Origin: Acidobacteriota bacterium
GTDB lineage: Bacteria > Acidobacteriota > Terriglobia > Bryobacterales > Bryobacteraceae
Assembly: GCA_018268835.1 (NCBI GenBank)
Contig: JAFDVU010000066.1
Span: 1-33,547 of the forward strand
Reading direction: 5' to 3'
Length of the DNA stretch: 33,547 nucleotides
The notes under the pieces are model-generated. The model was not told the DNA's origin. It saw only the letters and a list, made by a program, of their open reading frames with translations, and did not search any database. The translations under genes were made by a program, and so were the position numbers. Positions 14,744-21,649 of this stretch are shown one piece after another (position 1 is the stretch's first letter; the number at the start of each line of letters is the position of its first letter).

Positions 14744-16072
14744 TTACACCACAGTTGCGCTCTCACCCACCAACGAGTTGGGGCCGGAGCGTGTTACCCG
14801 TACGGGCAGATACTTACCGAGCAGGCCGGTACCGTTTGTGCCGGGATGCGTGAAGTTCAGGGTGCGGTTGCAGGAGGTGCGGCCGATCCACTGGCCGAGG
14901 GCCTGATTGCGCCCCTCGACGAGCACTTCGAGGATGCCGCCGACGAGTTCCGCGTTGCGGCGGATCTGGATGGCGCGCTGCTTCTCCTGCAGGACCACCA
15001 GGCGGCGCTGCTTCTCCTCCTCCGGGACTACGTCCTCCATCCGGAGCGCGGCGGTGTTGGGGCGGGGCGAATACTTGAAGCTGAAGAGCGAATCGTATTG
15101 CACCTGGTCGAGCAGTTCCAGGGTCTGTTCGAAGTCCTCAGCGGTCTCGCCGGGGAAGCCCACGATGATGTCGGTGGTCAGGGAGTAATGGCGCTTGGCG
15201 TTTTTAAGCCACTCGATGCGGCGCATGTACTCGTCGCGCGTATACTGGCGGTCCATGGCGGCGAGCACGCGGGTGGACCCGGACTGCACGGGCAGGTGCA
15301 CGTGATCGCAGACGGCGGGGTTCGCGTCCATGGCGTCCACGATGGATCTGGTGAAATCGCGCGGGTGGCTGGTGGTGTAGCGCACGCGGCGGATGCCGGG
15401 GATTTCGGCGACGCGGGCGAGCAATTGGGCGAAATCCCACGCGGCGGGCGAAGGATCGCGGTAGCTGTTCACATTCTGGCCGAGCAACTGGATTTCGGTG
15501 TAACCCGTTTCGGCGAGACCGCGCGCCTCGGCCATGACGCTTTCGCTGGTGCGGCTGCGCTCGGGTCCGCGGGTGAAGGGCACCACGCAGTAGGCGCAGG
15601 ATTTGTCGCAGCCCTCGATGATGGTGATGTAGGCGCGGTGGGGATTGTCGCGGCGGGTGAAAGGAGTGTCGAAGGTGTCTTCGGTATCGAGCGAAAGCCC
15701 GGTGACGCGGCGGTTGCCGGCTTCGAGTTGCACCAGCATTTCGCCGAGGCGCGTGTAACTGGCCGAGCCGGCGACCAGGGAGACGTGCGGCGCGCGTTCG
15801 AAGATCTTCTCGCCCTCCTGTTGCGCCACGCAGCCTAGCACGCCGAAGATCTTGCCCTTGCCGGCGTCGCGCTTGAAGTTCTGCAGGCGGTTGAAGACCT
15901 TCTGCTCGGCCTTATCGCGGATGCTGCAGGTGTTGTACAGCACCAGGTCGGCGGCTTCGGGCGTCTCCACCTGCGCGTAGCCCTGGCTGAGCAGCGTGCC
16001 GGTGACTTTTTCGGAGTCGTGGGCATTCATCTGGCAGCCGAAGGTTTCGATGTAGAAAGTCTTGGAGGGCAC
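14744..16072 (-). CDS. miaB: tRNA-2-methylthio-N6-dimethylallyladenosine synthase MiaB
   Basis: MiaB is a radical-SAM methylthiotransferase that converts i6A37 to ms2i6A37 in tRNAs reading UNN codons. The 442-residue protein has the N-terminal UPF0004 domain with cluster cysteines Cys13 (FGCQMNAHDSE), Cys49 (YNTCSIRDKAEQKVF) and Cys81 (GVLGCVAQ). The radical-SAM motif CDKSCAYC has ligands Cys155, Cys159 and Cys162. LLGQNVNSYRD and the C-terminal TRAM region (about 375-442, ending near VRVTRSGPNSLVGESATV) are also present. NTCSIR and GQNVNSY favour MiaB over MtaB or RimO. The start is a GTG with a weak upstream GGA. A TAAAAT hexamer 9 nt before it suggests a very short or absent leader. Confidence 0.95.
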   Translation of the reverse strand: MPSKTFYIETFGCQMNAHDSEKVTGTLLSQGYAQVETPEAADLVLYNTCSIRDKAEQKVFNRLQNFKRDAGKGKIFGVLGCVAQQEGEKIFERAPHVSLVAGSASYTRLGEMLVQLEAGNRRVTGLSLDTEDTFDTPFTRRDNPHRAYITIIEGCDKSCAYCVVPFTRGPERSRTSESVMAEARGLAETGYTEIQLLGQNVNSYRDPSPAAWDFAQLLARVAEIPGIRRVRYTTSHPRDFTRSIVDAMDANPAVCDHVHLPVQSGSTRVLAAMDRQYTRDEYMRRIEWLKNAKRHYSLTTDIIVGFPGETAEDFEQTLELLDQVQYDSLFSFKYSPRPNTAALRMEDVVPEEEKQRRLVVLQEKQRAIQIRRNAELVGGILEVLVEGRNQALGQWIGRTSCNRTLNFTHPGTNGTGLLGKYLPVRVTRSGPNSLVGESATVV

Positions 16073-16081
16073 TCTGATTCC

Positions 16082-16087
16082 ATTTTA
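16082..16087 (-). promoter_or_regulatory. Putative -10 element of miaB, 9 nt from the start codon
   Basis: Reading the minus strand, TAAAAT lies 9 nt before the miaB GTG. The best -35-like hexamer is weak (TTCAGT, 19 nt further upstream). If the -10 is real, transcription starts at or next to the GTG. Confidence is limited by the poor -35. Confidence 0.4.
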
Positions 16088-16116
16088 CAGGGTCCGCGGT
16101 TGATACACTGAAGGGG

Positions 16117-16145
16117 AAACCGGGCTCCGGTCCAACGGACCCGGT
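16117..16145 (+). promoter_or_regulatory. Overlapping inverted repeats in the leader of the aldolase gene
   Basis: ACCGGG at 16119-16124 can pair with CCCGGT at 16140-16145. Inside it GGTCC at 16129-16133 can pair with GGACC at 16137-16141. The two stems share bases and cannot both form completely. They lie upstream of the Shine-Dalgarno (about 16163-16170), not over it. They may be a 5' leader hairpin or an operator palindrome. Confidence 0.3.
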
Positions 16146-16176
16146 ATCGCATTGTGTCACAAGGGGAGGGATCGCG

Positions 16177-16839
16177 GTGAAGTTCTTTCTCGATACGGCA
16201 AATCTGGATGAACTGAAGAAAGGCGCGAGCTGGGGAATCGTCGATGGCGTAACGACCAACCCTTCGCTGATCGCCAAGGAGGGACGCCCCCTCGAAGAGC
16301 AGGTCCGCATGATCTGCGACATCGTGGACGGCGACATTTCGGCGGAAGTGGTTTCCACCGAGGCCAAGTCCATGATCGAAGAGGGCCGCAAGCTCTCCAA
16401 GATCCACAAGAACATCGTGGTGAAGTGCCCGCTCACGCGCGACGGCATCATGGCCACGAGCGCGCTCAGCAAGGACGGGATCCGGGTCAACGTGACCCTG
16501 TGTTTCTCGCCGGGGCAGGCGCTGCTGGCGGCGAAGGCGGGCGCGTACATCATCAGCCCGTTTGTCGGCCGGCTGGACGATATCGGTTTCACGGGGATGG
16601 ATCTGATCCGCAGCATCACCCAGATCTACAAGAACTACGGCTATAAGACGCAGGTGCTGGCGGCGTCGCTGCGCTCGCCCACGCACGTGATCGATTCGGC
16701 GCTGGCGGGCGCGCACATCGGCACCATGCCGTTCAAGGTGCTGGACATGCTGTTCAATCATCCGCTGACGGATAAGGGGCTGGATCAGTTCCTCAAAGAC
16801 TGGGGCAAGGTCTTCCACGAAGCGGGAGCCGCCCGGTAG
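16177..16839 (+). CDS. Fructose-6-phosphate aldolase / TalC-type transaldolase
   Basis: This small class I aldolase family either transfers dihydroxyacetone units in the pentose phosphate pathway (transaldolase) or cleaves fructose 6-phosphate. The 220-residue length is typical of the short TalC/FSA subgroup. Visible signatures are MKFFLDTANLDEL, VDGVTTNPSLIAKEG, and NIVVKCPLTRDGI with Lys83 as the Schiff-base lysine. Also present are VNVTLCFSPGQALLAAKAGA, YIISPFVGRLDD and QVLAASLRSPTHVIDSALAG. The start is a GTG with a strong GGGGAGGG Shine-Dalgarno 6 nt upstream. It diverges from miaB. Sequence alone does not separate transaldolase from aldolase activity. Confidence 0.93.
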   Translation: MKFFLDTANLDELKKGASWGIVDGVTTNPSLIAKEGRPLEEQVRMICDIVDGDISAEVVSTEAKSMIEEGRKLSKIHKNIVVKCPLTRDGIMATSALSKDGIRVNVTLCFSPGQALLAAKAGAYIISPFVGRLDDIGFTGMDLIRSITQIYKNYGYKTQVLAASLRSPTHVIDSALAGAHIGTMPFKVLDMLFNHPLTDKGLDQFLKDWGKVFHEAGAAR

Positions 16840-16855
16840 GGAGTCGTAGCGTTTC

Positions 16856-17269
16856 GTGTCGATGCCGGTCCTGGAATCTCCGTACGCAGCCGCCAGGCTG
16901 GCGACGTTTGTGCTGGGCGGATTGCTGGCAATCCTGCTGGCGATCCTCGCCTGGCGCGCGTGGCAGCGGTCGCGTGTCGCTCCAGAGGAGCGGGAGCGGC
17001 GGCGGCGCGCGTGGCTGGTGGCGACGGGGAAACTGGGGGACGCGGCGCTGGTGGATATCCGCGAGGAACTGCTGGTGTACTCCTACGCGGTGCGCGGCGT
17101 GGAGTACACGGCGTCGCAAGATATCACCCTGCTGGCGGACAAGGTGCCGGCGGATTTGTCAGGGCTGCCGCACGTGAGCGTGAAGTACGATCCGAAGAAT
17201 CCCGCGAATTCGATCGTGCTGGCGGAGGAGTGGAGCGGACTGAGGGCCTCGCGCGCGGGCCTGCGGTAG
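16856..17269 (+). CDS. Small single-pass membrane protein (DUF3592-like)
   Basis: The 137-residue product has one hydrophobic helix at about residues 14-35 (LATFVLGGLLAILLAILAW) followed by a basic stretch (RAWQRSRVAPEERERRRR). A soluble domain of about 85 residues follows. The soluble part (ATGKLGDAALVDIREELLVY, SYAVRGVEYTASQDITLLAD, VSVKYDPKNPANSIVLAEEW) resembles DUF3592-type domains, in which 'v.V.YdP.nP..s.l' is a recurring motif. The helix and following positive charges suggest a periplasmic N-terminus and a cytoplasmic domain. GTG at 16856 and ATG at 16862 are both possible starts. It follows the aldolase gene by 16 nt and may be co-transcribed. No function is known. Confidence 0.75.
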   Translation: MSMPVLESPYAAARLATFVLGGLLAILLAILAWRAWQRSRVAPEERERRRRAWLVATGKLGDAALVDIREELLVYSYAVRGVEYTASQDITLLADKVPADLSGLPHVSVKYDPKNPANSIVLAEEWSGLRASRAGLR

Positions 17270-17341
17270 CCCTCAGCAGGGCGGCGCGCCACGTCCGGAG
17301 GTCCGGCCTTCTGGGCGAATCGGCGACGCGGTCATGCGGTG

Positions 17342-17370
17342 TTACCTTAGATCGCTCGAGGGACTACAAT
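17342..17370 (+). promoter_or_regulatory. Putative sigma-70 promoter abutting the SIMPL-protein start
   Basis: TTACCT (17342-17347) and TACAAT (17365-17370) are separated by exactly 17 nt. The -10 matches consensus at 5 of 6 positions and the -35 at 3 of 6. The ATG at 17378 follows the -10 by only 7 nt, where transcription would be expected to start. No Shine-Dalgarno is present. This fits a leaderless mRNA. Confidence 0.5.
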
Positions 17371-17377
17371 TGCGCTC

Positions 17378-18613
17378 ATGAGGAAGCGCGTTGTATGCAC
17401 CGGTTACCTACTCCTGGCGGCGGTTCTGCCGGCGCAGGTGAATTCCACCGACCGCACCGTGACGGTCACCGTGTCGCGGGCGGTGAACGCGGCGCCGGAT
17501 CAGGCCGCGTTCCGTCTCAGCGTTTACTCGCCCGTCAAAGCGACGCTGGACGATGTGCTGGCGGCGGTGAAGCCGGCCGGGATCACGGCGGCGAACTTCA
17601 CTTCAGTTTCGAGCGGAAGTGCGGGCGTGCTGGGCTCGGTGCTGAACGCCGATGGCTTGCAGTGGAGCTTCACCCTGGTGGCGCCGCTAGCCAACCTGAA
17701 GGCGACACTCGATCAGTTCGCCGCCTTGCAATCGGCGCTGGCCAAGGCGCGGACCGGCATGAACATCGATTACTCGCTACAGGGGACGCAGGTTTCCGCT
17801 CAGGCGCAGGCGGGACAGGGTTGCGCGGCCGCGGACCTGATTTCCGATGCCCGGGCGCAGGCGCAGAAGATGGCGGCCGCGGCCGGAGTGAGCTTGGGCG
17901 CGGTGGTCGGGGTGGTTGGGAGCAGCATGGCGGCGCCGGCGGCCGCGGCGTTCACAAGCGCGACCTATCTGCCTGTGTGTTCGCTCACGGTGAAATTCGC
18001 GCTGGGCGGGGATGTGAGTACGGGGGCCATCGCGATCTCGGCCTCGCGTAATGTGGCGGCGGCGCCGGATCAACTGGCGTATCAGATCACGGTGCGCACG
18101 GCGCTTTCGGCTTCCGTCAGCGATGCGATGGGCCTTGTGCCGGGCGTGGGCATCACAGCGGCCAACCTCACCGGCGTGAGCGAGGACAGTGGGATGGGGG
18201 ACGTCGCGACGGCGGCGTGGACGTTCCAACTGGTGACGCCTTTCAGCAGAATGAAGGATCTGAACGCGCTGTTATTGGACCTGGGCCAGAAACTCGGGCG
18301 GCGCAACGGGCGCCCGGTGCTGACGTACTCGTTGTCGTCGCAAACGTCGGCGGCTGCGCAGGCGCAGGTATGCGATCTGACGGCGCTGGCGAACGATGCG
18401 CGGCATGCGGCGGAGTGGATCGCGGCGGGAGCGGGCGTGAATGTGGGCGGGGTCGTGGGGGTGTCGCAGGGGAGCGGGGCGAGCGTGACGGGGGACTACA
18501 GTCTCCTGGGAGTCTTTAATCCGATGACCTTGGTTCCCGCTCGCTCGTTGGTTAGTTTCGCTGCATCCCCATCGGGTTGCGGCTTGGCGGTGCAGTTTCA
18601 GTTGGTGCAGTGA
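17378..18613 (+). CDS. Secreted protein with two tandem SIMPL-like (DUF541) units
   Basis: The SIMPL/DUF541 family comprises secreted or periplasmic proteins of unclear function, including an oxidative-stress protein in Escherichia coli. The 411-residue chain begins with a signal peptide (RKRVVCTGYLLLAAVLPAQ). Two homologous halves follow. Unit 1 (about 26-210) contains TVTVSRAVNAAPDQAAFRLS and ITAANFTSVSS. Unit 2 (about 213-411) contains ISASRNVAAAPDQLAYQITV and ITAANLTGVSE. Each half ends with a Cys-containing segment (CAAADLISDARAQAQKMAAA; CDLTALANDARHAAEWIAAG) followed by a Gly/Val-rich G-VVGV motif. This looks like an internal duplication. The ATG has no Shine-Dalgarno. It is convergent with the cytochrome gene. 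Confidence 0.8.
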   Translation: MRKRVVCTGYLLLAAVLPAQVNSTDRTVTVTVSRAVNAAPDQAAFRLSVYSPVKATLDDVLAAVKPAGITAANFTSVSSGSAGVLGSVLNADGLQWSFTLVAPLANLKATLDQFAALQSALAKARTGMNIDYSLQGTQVSAQAQAGQGCAAADLISDARAQAQKMAAAAGVSLGAVVGVVGSSMAAPAAAAFTSATYLPVCSLTVKFALGGDVSTGAIAISASRNVAAAPDQLAYQITVRTALSASVSDAMGLVPGVGITAANLTGVSEDSGMGDVATAAWTFQLVTPFSRMKDLNALLLDLGQKLGRRNGRPVLTYSLSSQTSAAAQAQVCDLTALANDARHAAEWIAAGAGVNVGGVVGVSQGSGASVTGDYSLLGVFNPMTLVPARSLVSFAASPSGCGLAVQFQLVQ

Positions 18614-18629
18614 CTCGGGGAAGGAAAGA

Positions 18630-18689
18630 GTAGCGCAGGGCTCCAGGCGCGCTGACGCGCGCCTTTGCAGGCCGGGAGGCCTGCGCTAC
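18630..18689. repeat. 60-bp nested palindrome (REP/MITE-like)
   Basis: The outer arms GTAGCGCAGG (18630-18639) and CCTGCGCTAC (18680-18689) are a perfect 10-bp inverted repeat. Inside are two further perfect hairpins: GGCGCGC/GCGCGCC around a TGAC loop (18646-18663) and GCAGGCC/GGCCTGC around a GGGA loop (18667-18684). The second overlaps the right outer arm. The element lies between two convergent genes and resembles dispersed bacterial palindromic repeats. I see no second copy in this window. Confidence 0.75.
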
Positions 18690-18690
18690 C

Positions 18691-18730
18691 AAAAACGCCG
18701 GCGCCACAGGGTGGAGGGGTGGCGCCGGCG
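18691..18730 (-). terminator. Intrinsic terminator of the multihaem cytochrome gene
   Basis: On the minus strand, 16 nt after the cytochrome stop codon, CGCCGGCGCCAC pairs perfectly over 12 bp with GTGGCGCCGGCG around an 11-nt loop. It is followed at once by TTTTT. A GC-rich stem followed by a U-tract is the textbook layout of a rho-independent terminator. Confidence 0.85.
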
Positions 18731-18746
18731 CGAGTGGTTGATTTGA

Positions 18747-21356
18747 TTAGCCTGGGTTGGGACCGTTGTGGCAGCTATAGCAGCCGATGACGGTTCCGCG
18801 GGGGAAGGACTTGCCGGCCATGGTGCGGTCGGCCTGTGTCTTCGACAGGATGGTGCCGCGGTAATCGGTGCCGTGGCAGACCTGGCAGGCGGTGGCTCCA
18901 CCGGAGTCAGCCACACTTTGATGGCTGCTGACCCAGGAAGAGCCAATGGGATGGAGTCCGTGCGGTCCGCCGGTGATCGTGCTGGGAGTGCTGGCGTGGC
19001 AGGCGGTGCACTCGGCCAACATGCCGGCGTGTCCCTGCAGGGACGTGCTCTGCACGTTGTCGTTGGCGATGGGCGTCGGGAACTCGGCGTGAGTGGAGCC
19101 GTGGCAGGCTTCGCACTGCAGGCCGCCGTGTCCCTTGGAGAAGCGGTAGAGCGAAATGCCCGTGGCGGGCGTGTCCGCGTTGGTGGCGAAGGTCGTATCG
19201 GCGACGGTTCGCACGGTGGTGCCGGACGAGAAGACCGACGTATAGACGATCTGGCCGGAATTGCTGGTGGCGGTGCCGGTGTGGCAGCTCTGGCAATTGG
19301 GTTCATCGAGCCAGCCCTTGCGGGTGGCGGTGGCGACCGTGCTCATCGTGCCGTGACAGCTCTGGCATTCTACTTCGTGAGCGCCGGTGGCGGGGTCGGT
19401 GAGAGTCGCCATGGCGCCGCGCAGACACTGGGTGTTGGGTCCGGGGTGGCACATGTAGCAGGTATCGCGCGTGGTGCCGGAATCGAGCGTGGCGCCGGTG
19501 CTGGGATTCTGCACCGAGGCATGCTGGGTGTGCATGGCGGTGGTGAACTGCGGCACACCGGGGACGCCGTTGAGCCCGAGGGCGTTGGTGGCGTGGCAAC
19601 TGCCGCAGAGGATGGGATGCATGGTGGTGGCGGTTGCCTCGAGGCCGTTGGGGCTAAACGCCTCCGCGGCAAGGGCGGAGGAGAACAGCGACGCGTTGCG
19701 GCTCTTGGAGAGCTCGTCGTGCTTGCGCAGGATATTGAGCTTCACGTCCTTGGCCGGGTCGGCGTTGAAGACCCACCCGGACGCCGGTTGGGCGGCGCTC
19801 GAAGTGGAGGTGGAGGAATGGCAGAGGGAGCAGGTCATCTCGTCGGAGATGGGGAGCACGATATTGGTGCTGGCAATGGCGGTCCCGGAGGAGTTGTGGA
19901 CGACCAGCTTCATCATGGGGAAGTAGTTTTTGGCGGTGTAGGTGCCGGTGGAGGAATCGGGGTAGTTGGTCATCGGGATGCCTTCCGCGAGCCAGGTATT
20001 ATCGGTGGCGCTGAAGGTCATGGGCTGCGGCGTGTTGTTGGCGCCGGGCATGGCGTTGCCTTTGAGACCGACGTCGGGGGCGAGCATGCCGAAGCCGAGG
20101 GCGGAGGCGAACTGCCAGAAGTTGGTCTTGAGCGAGGAGGATGTGTTCAGGGTGTTGGTGAGTGGGTCGTTGACCGCCTCATAAGTAATGGTGTAGCCGG
20201 CGGGGGCGACCACGAGTTTCCCGGCGGAATCGATCAGGTGCGCGTGGATCGTGTTGTAGGGCGGAAGGACGCCGAAAACGCTGTAGTCCTTGCCGTCGTC
20301 GCAGTGCATACCAAGGTCGTTCCAGCCGATGACCTTGTAGCCGGTGGCAGTGCCGCCACCGGTGCCGCCGCCCGAGGTGCTGAGCAGGAACGTGACCGGC
20401 ACGGAACGGGTTGTCCCACCGGAAACGATGGCGATTGTGCCGGCATAGCTGCCAGCCGCAAGGCCGGAGGGGGAGACGGAAACCGTAAGAGTGCGATTGG
20501 TGGTGAGGCTGCCGGAGGGGGAAAGGGCCAGCCAGCCGGCTCCGTTCTGCACTGAGGCGCTGAAGGCCGTCGCGGTGGGTGCGGTGACGGAAATGGCTTG
20601 CGGGGAGGGCGCGGAACTGCCGACGGTGCCGGAGAAGGAGAGGGAGGCGGGCGAGATTGTGATGGCGGTGCTGGTCACGGTGAGGGTCACGGTGGCTCTT
20701 ACCGTCGTCCCGTTGGCGGAGGCCGAGATGGCCCCGGTGTAGGTCCCGGCGGCGAGTCCGTCGGTGTGCACGGCGACACTCAGGGTTTTATCGGTAGTGA
20801 GGCCGGAGGGCGAGACGGTGAGCCAGGCGGATCCGCCGTTCTGGGTAGAGGCTGACGCGGTGTAGGCGCCGGGCGAGGTCACGTTGAGTGTCTGCTGAGC
20901 GGGAGCGGAGCCGCCGGTAGTTGCGCTGAAGGAGAGAGCGGTGGGGCTGATACCGAGCGGGTTCGACACCACGAGGGTGACCGGGATGTTTGTGGTGGCG
21001 CCGCCGACGGCAACGGAAACGCGGCCGCTATAGCTGCCGGCGCCGATTCCCGCGGGGTTGACGGCAACCTTCAGGGATTGGTTGGTGTACAAGGTGCCGC
21101 TGGGTGAGACGGAAAGCCAGTTGGTTCCGCCGCTGAGGACCGTGGCCGAGACCGCGATCCTGGTGCGCACGGCGGCGGTGACCGACAGGGTTTGGGACGG
21201 CGGGGCCGTGCCGTTCACGGTCGCGTTGAACTGCAGGGATTGCGGGCTCACCGACACGGAAACTGCCGCCTGCCGGTCCTCGGCGCCGAGGGTGGCTGCG
21301 AGGGAGAGGCCGGCGATCAGCCAAATCGACCTGTTTAGAGTTCGACACTCCTTCAT
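18747..21356 (-). CDS. Nine-CXXCH c-type cytochrome with three N-terminal BACON-like repeats
   Basis: This is probably an exported multihaem electron carrier. The 869-residue protein starts with a signal peptide (RSIWLIAGLSLAATLGAE). Three repeats of about 95 residues follow (roughly 32-312), each opening like VSVSPQSLQFNATVNG, ISPTALSFSATTGGSAP or ISPASLSFSGTVGSSAP, with W-L-SPSG and GLAAGSYAG-type motifs. These resemble BACON/Ig-like domains. A Gly-rich linker leads to GYKVIGWNDLGMHCDDGKDY and SVFGVLPPYNTIHAHLID, a segment I cannot assign to a named domain. From Cys509 to the C-terminus there are nine CXXCH haem sites (CSLCH, CGSCH, CYMCH, CQSCH twice, CEACH, CTACH, CQVCH, CYSCH). AGGAG precedes the ATG. 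Its redox partner is unknown. Confidence 0.9.
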   Translation of the reverse strand: MKECRTLNRSIWLIAGLSLAATLGAEDRQAAVSVSVSPQSLQFNATVNGTAPPSQTLSVTAAVRTRIAVSATVLSGGTNWLSVSPSGTLYTNQSLKVAVNPAGIGAGSYSGRVSVAVGGATTNIPVTLVVSNPLGISPTALSFSATTGGSAPAQQTLNVTSPGAYTASASTQNGGSAWLTVSPSGLTTDKTLSVAVHTDGLAAGTYTGAISASANGTTVRATVTLTVTSTAITISPASLSFSGTVGSSAPSPQAISVTAPTATAFSASVQNGAGWLALSPSGSLTTNRTLTVSVSPSGLAAGSYAGTIAIVSGGTTRSVPVTFLLSTSGGGTGGGTATGYKVIGWNDLGMHCDDGKDYSVFGVLPPYNTIHAHLIDSAGKLVVAPAGYTITYEAVNDPLTNTLNTSSSLKTNFWQFASALGFGMLAPDVGLKGNAMPGANNTPQPMTFSATDNTWLAEGIPMTNYPDSSTGTYTAKNYFPMMKLVVHNSSGTAIASTNIVLPISDEMTCSLCHSSTSTSSAAQPASGWVFNADPAKDVKLNILRKHDELSKSRNASLFSSALAAEAFSPNGLEATATTMHPILCGSCHATNALGLNGVPGVPQFTTAMHTQHASVQNPSTGATLDSGTTRDTCYMCHPGPNTQCLRGAMATLTDPATGAHEVECQSCHGTMSTVATATRKGWLDEPNCQSCHTGTATSNSGQIVYTSVFSSGTTVRTVADTTFATNADTPATGISLYRFSKGHGGLQCEACHGSTHAEFPTPIANDNVQSTSLQGHAGMLAECTACHASTPSTITGGPHGLHPIGSSWVSSHQSVADSGGATACQVCHGTDYRGTILSKTQADRTMAGKSFPRGTVIGCYSCHNGPNPG

Positions 21357-21649
21357 GTGTTTGCTCCTGGGAAGTGGGATCCATGCGGGTCTCAGGGACG
21401 GCCGGCATTTTAAAGTCCGGCGCTCGACGGCGCCGCGACTGGACCCTGTTGCGCGTGAGATACCGCGCATGTAGGTAGGGGATTCTCAACTGTTGCGAAA
21501 TAAAGCAACTGTTAAAAAATGTGAGGGTGATTTGACCCATGTGTGGGGCGTCGCACGGTGAGAATTCCCACAGGCGGCGGATTGCCGCCGTGCGCGTGTG
21601 ACGTGTGGTCTCGTCAGGCCGGTGTCCGGGGCGGGCGCCGGCCTGCGAG
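21357..21649. other. 293-base spacer between GH28 and cytochrome genes
   Basis: This spacer follows the GH28 stop and precedes the cytochrome start, both on the minus strand. Two structures are visible. One is a nested stem at 21552-21594, with CGCACGG/CCGTGCG enclosing GGCGGC/GCCGCC. The other is an 8-bp direct repeat, CAACTGTT, at 21487-21494 and 21506-21513 in the only AT-rich stretch. The repeats are 19 bp apart, about two helical turns, and could be an operator upstream of the cytochrome gene. No coding sequence is apparent. Confidence 0.45.
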
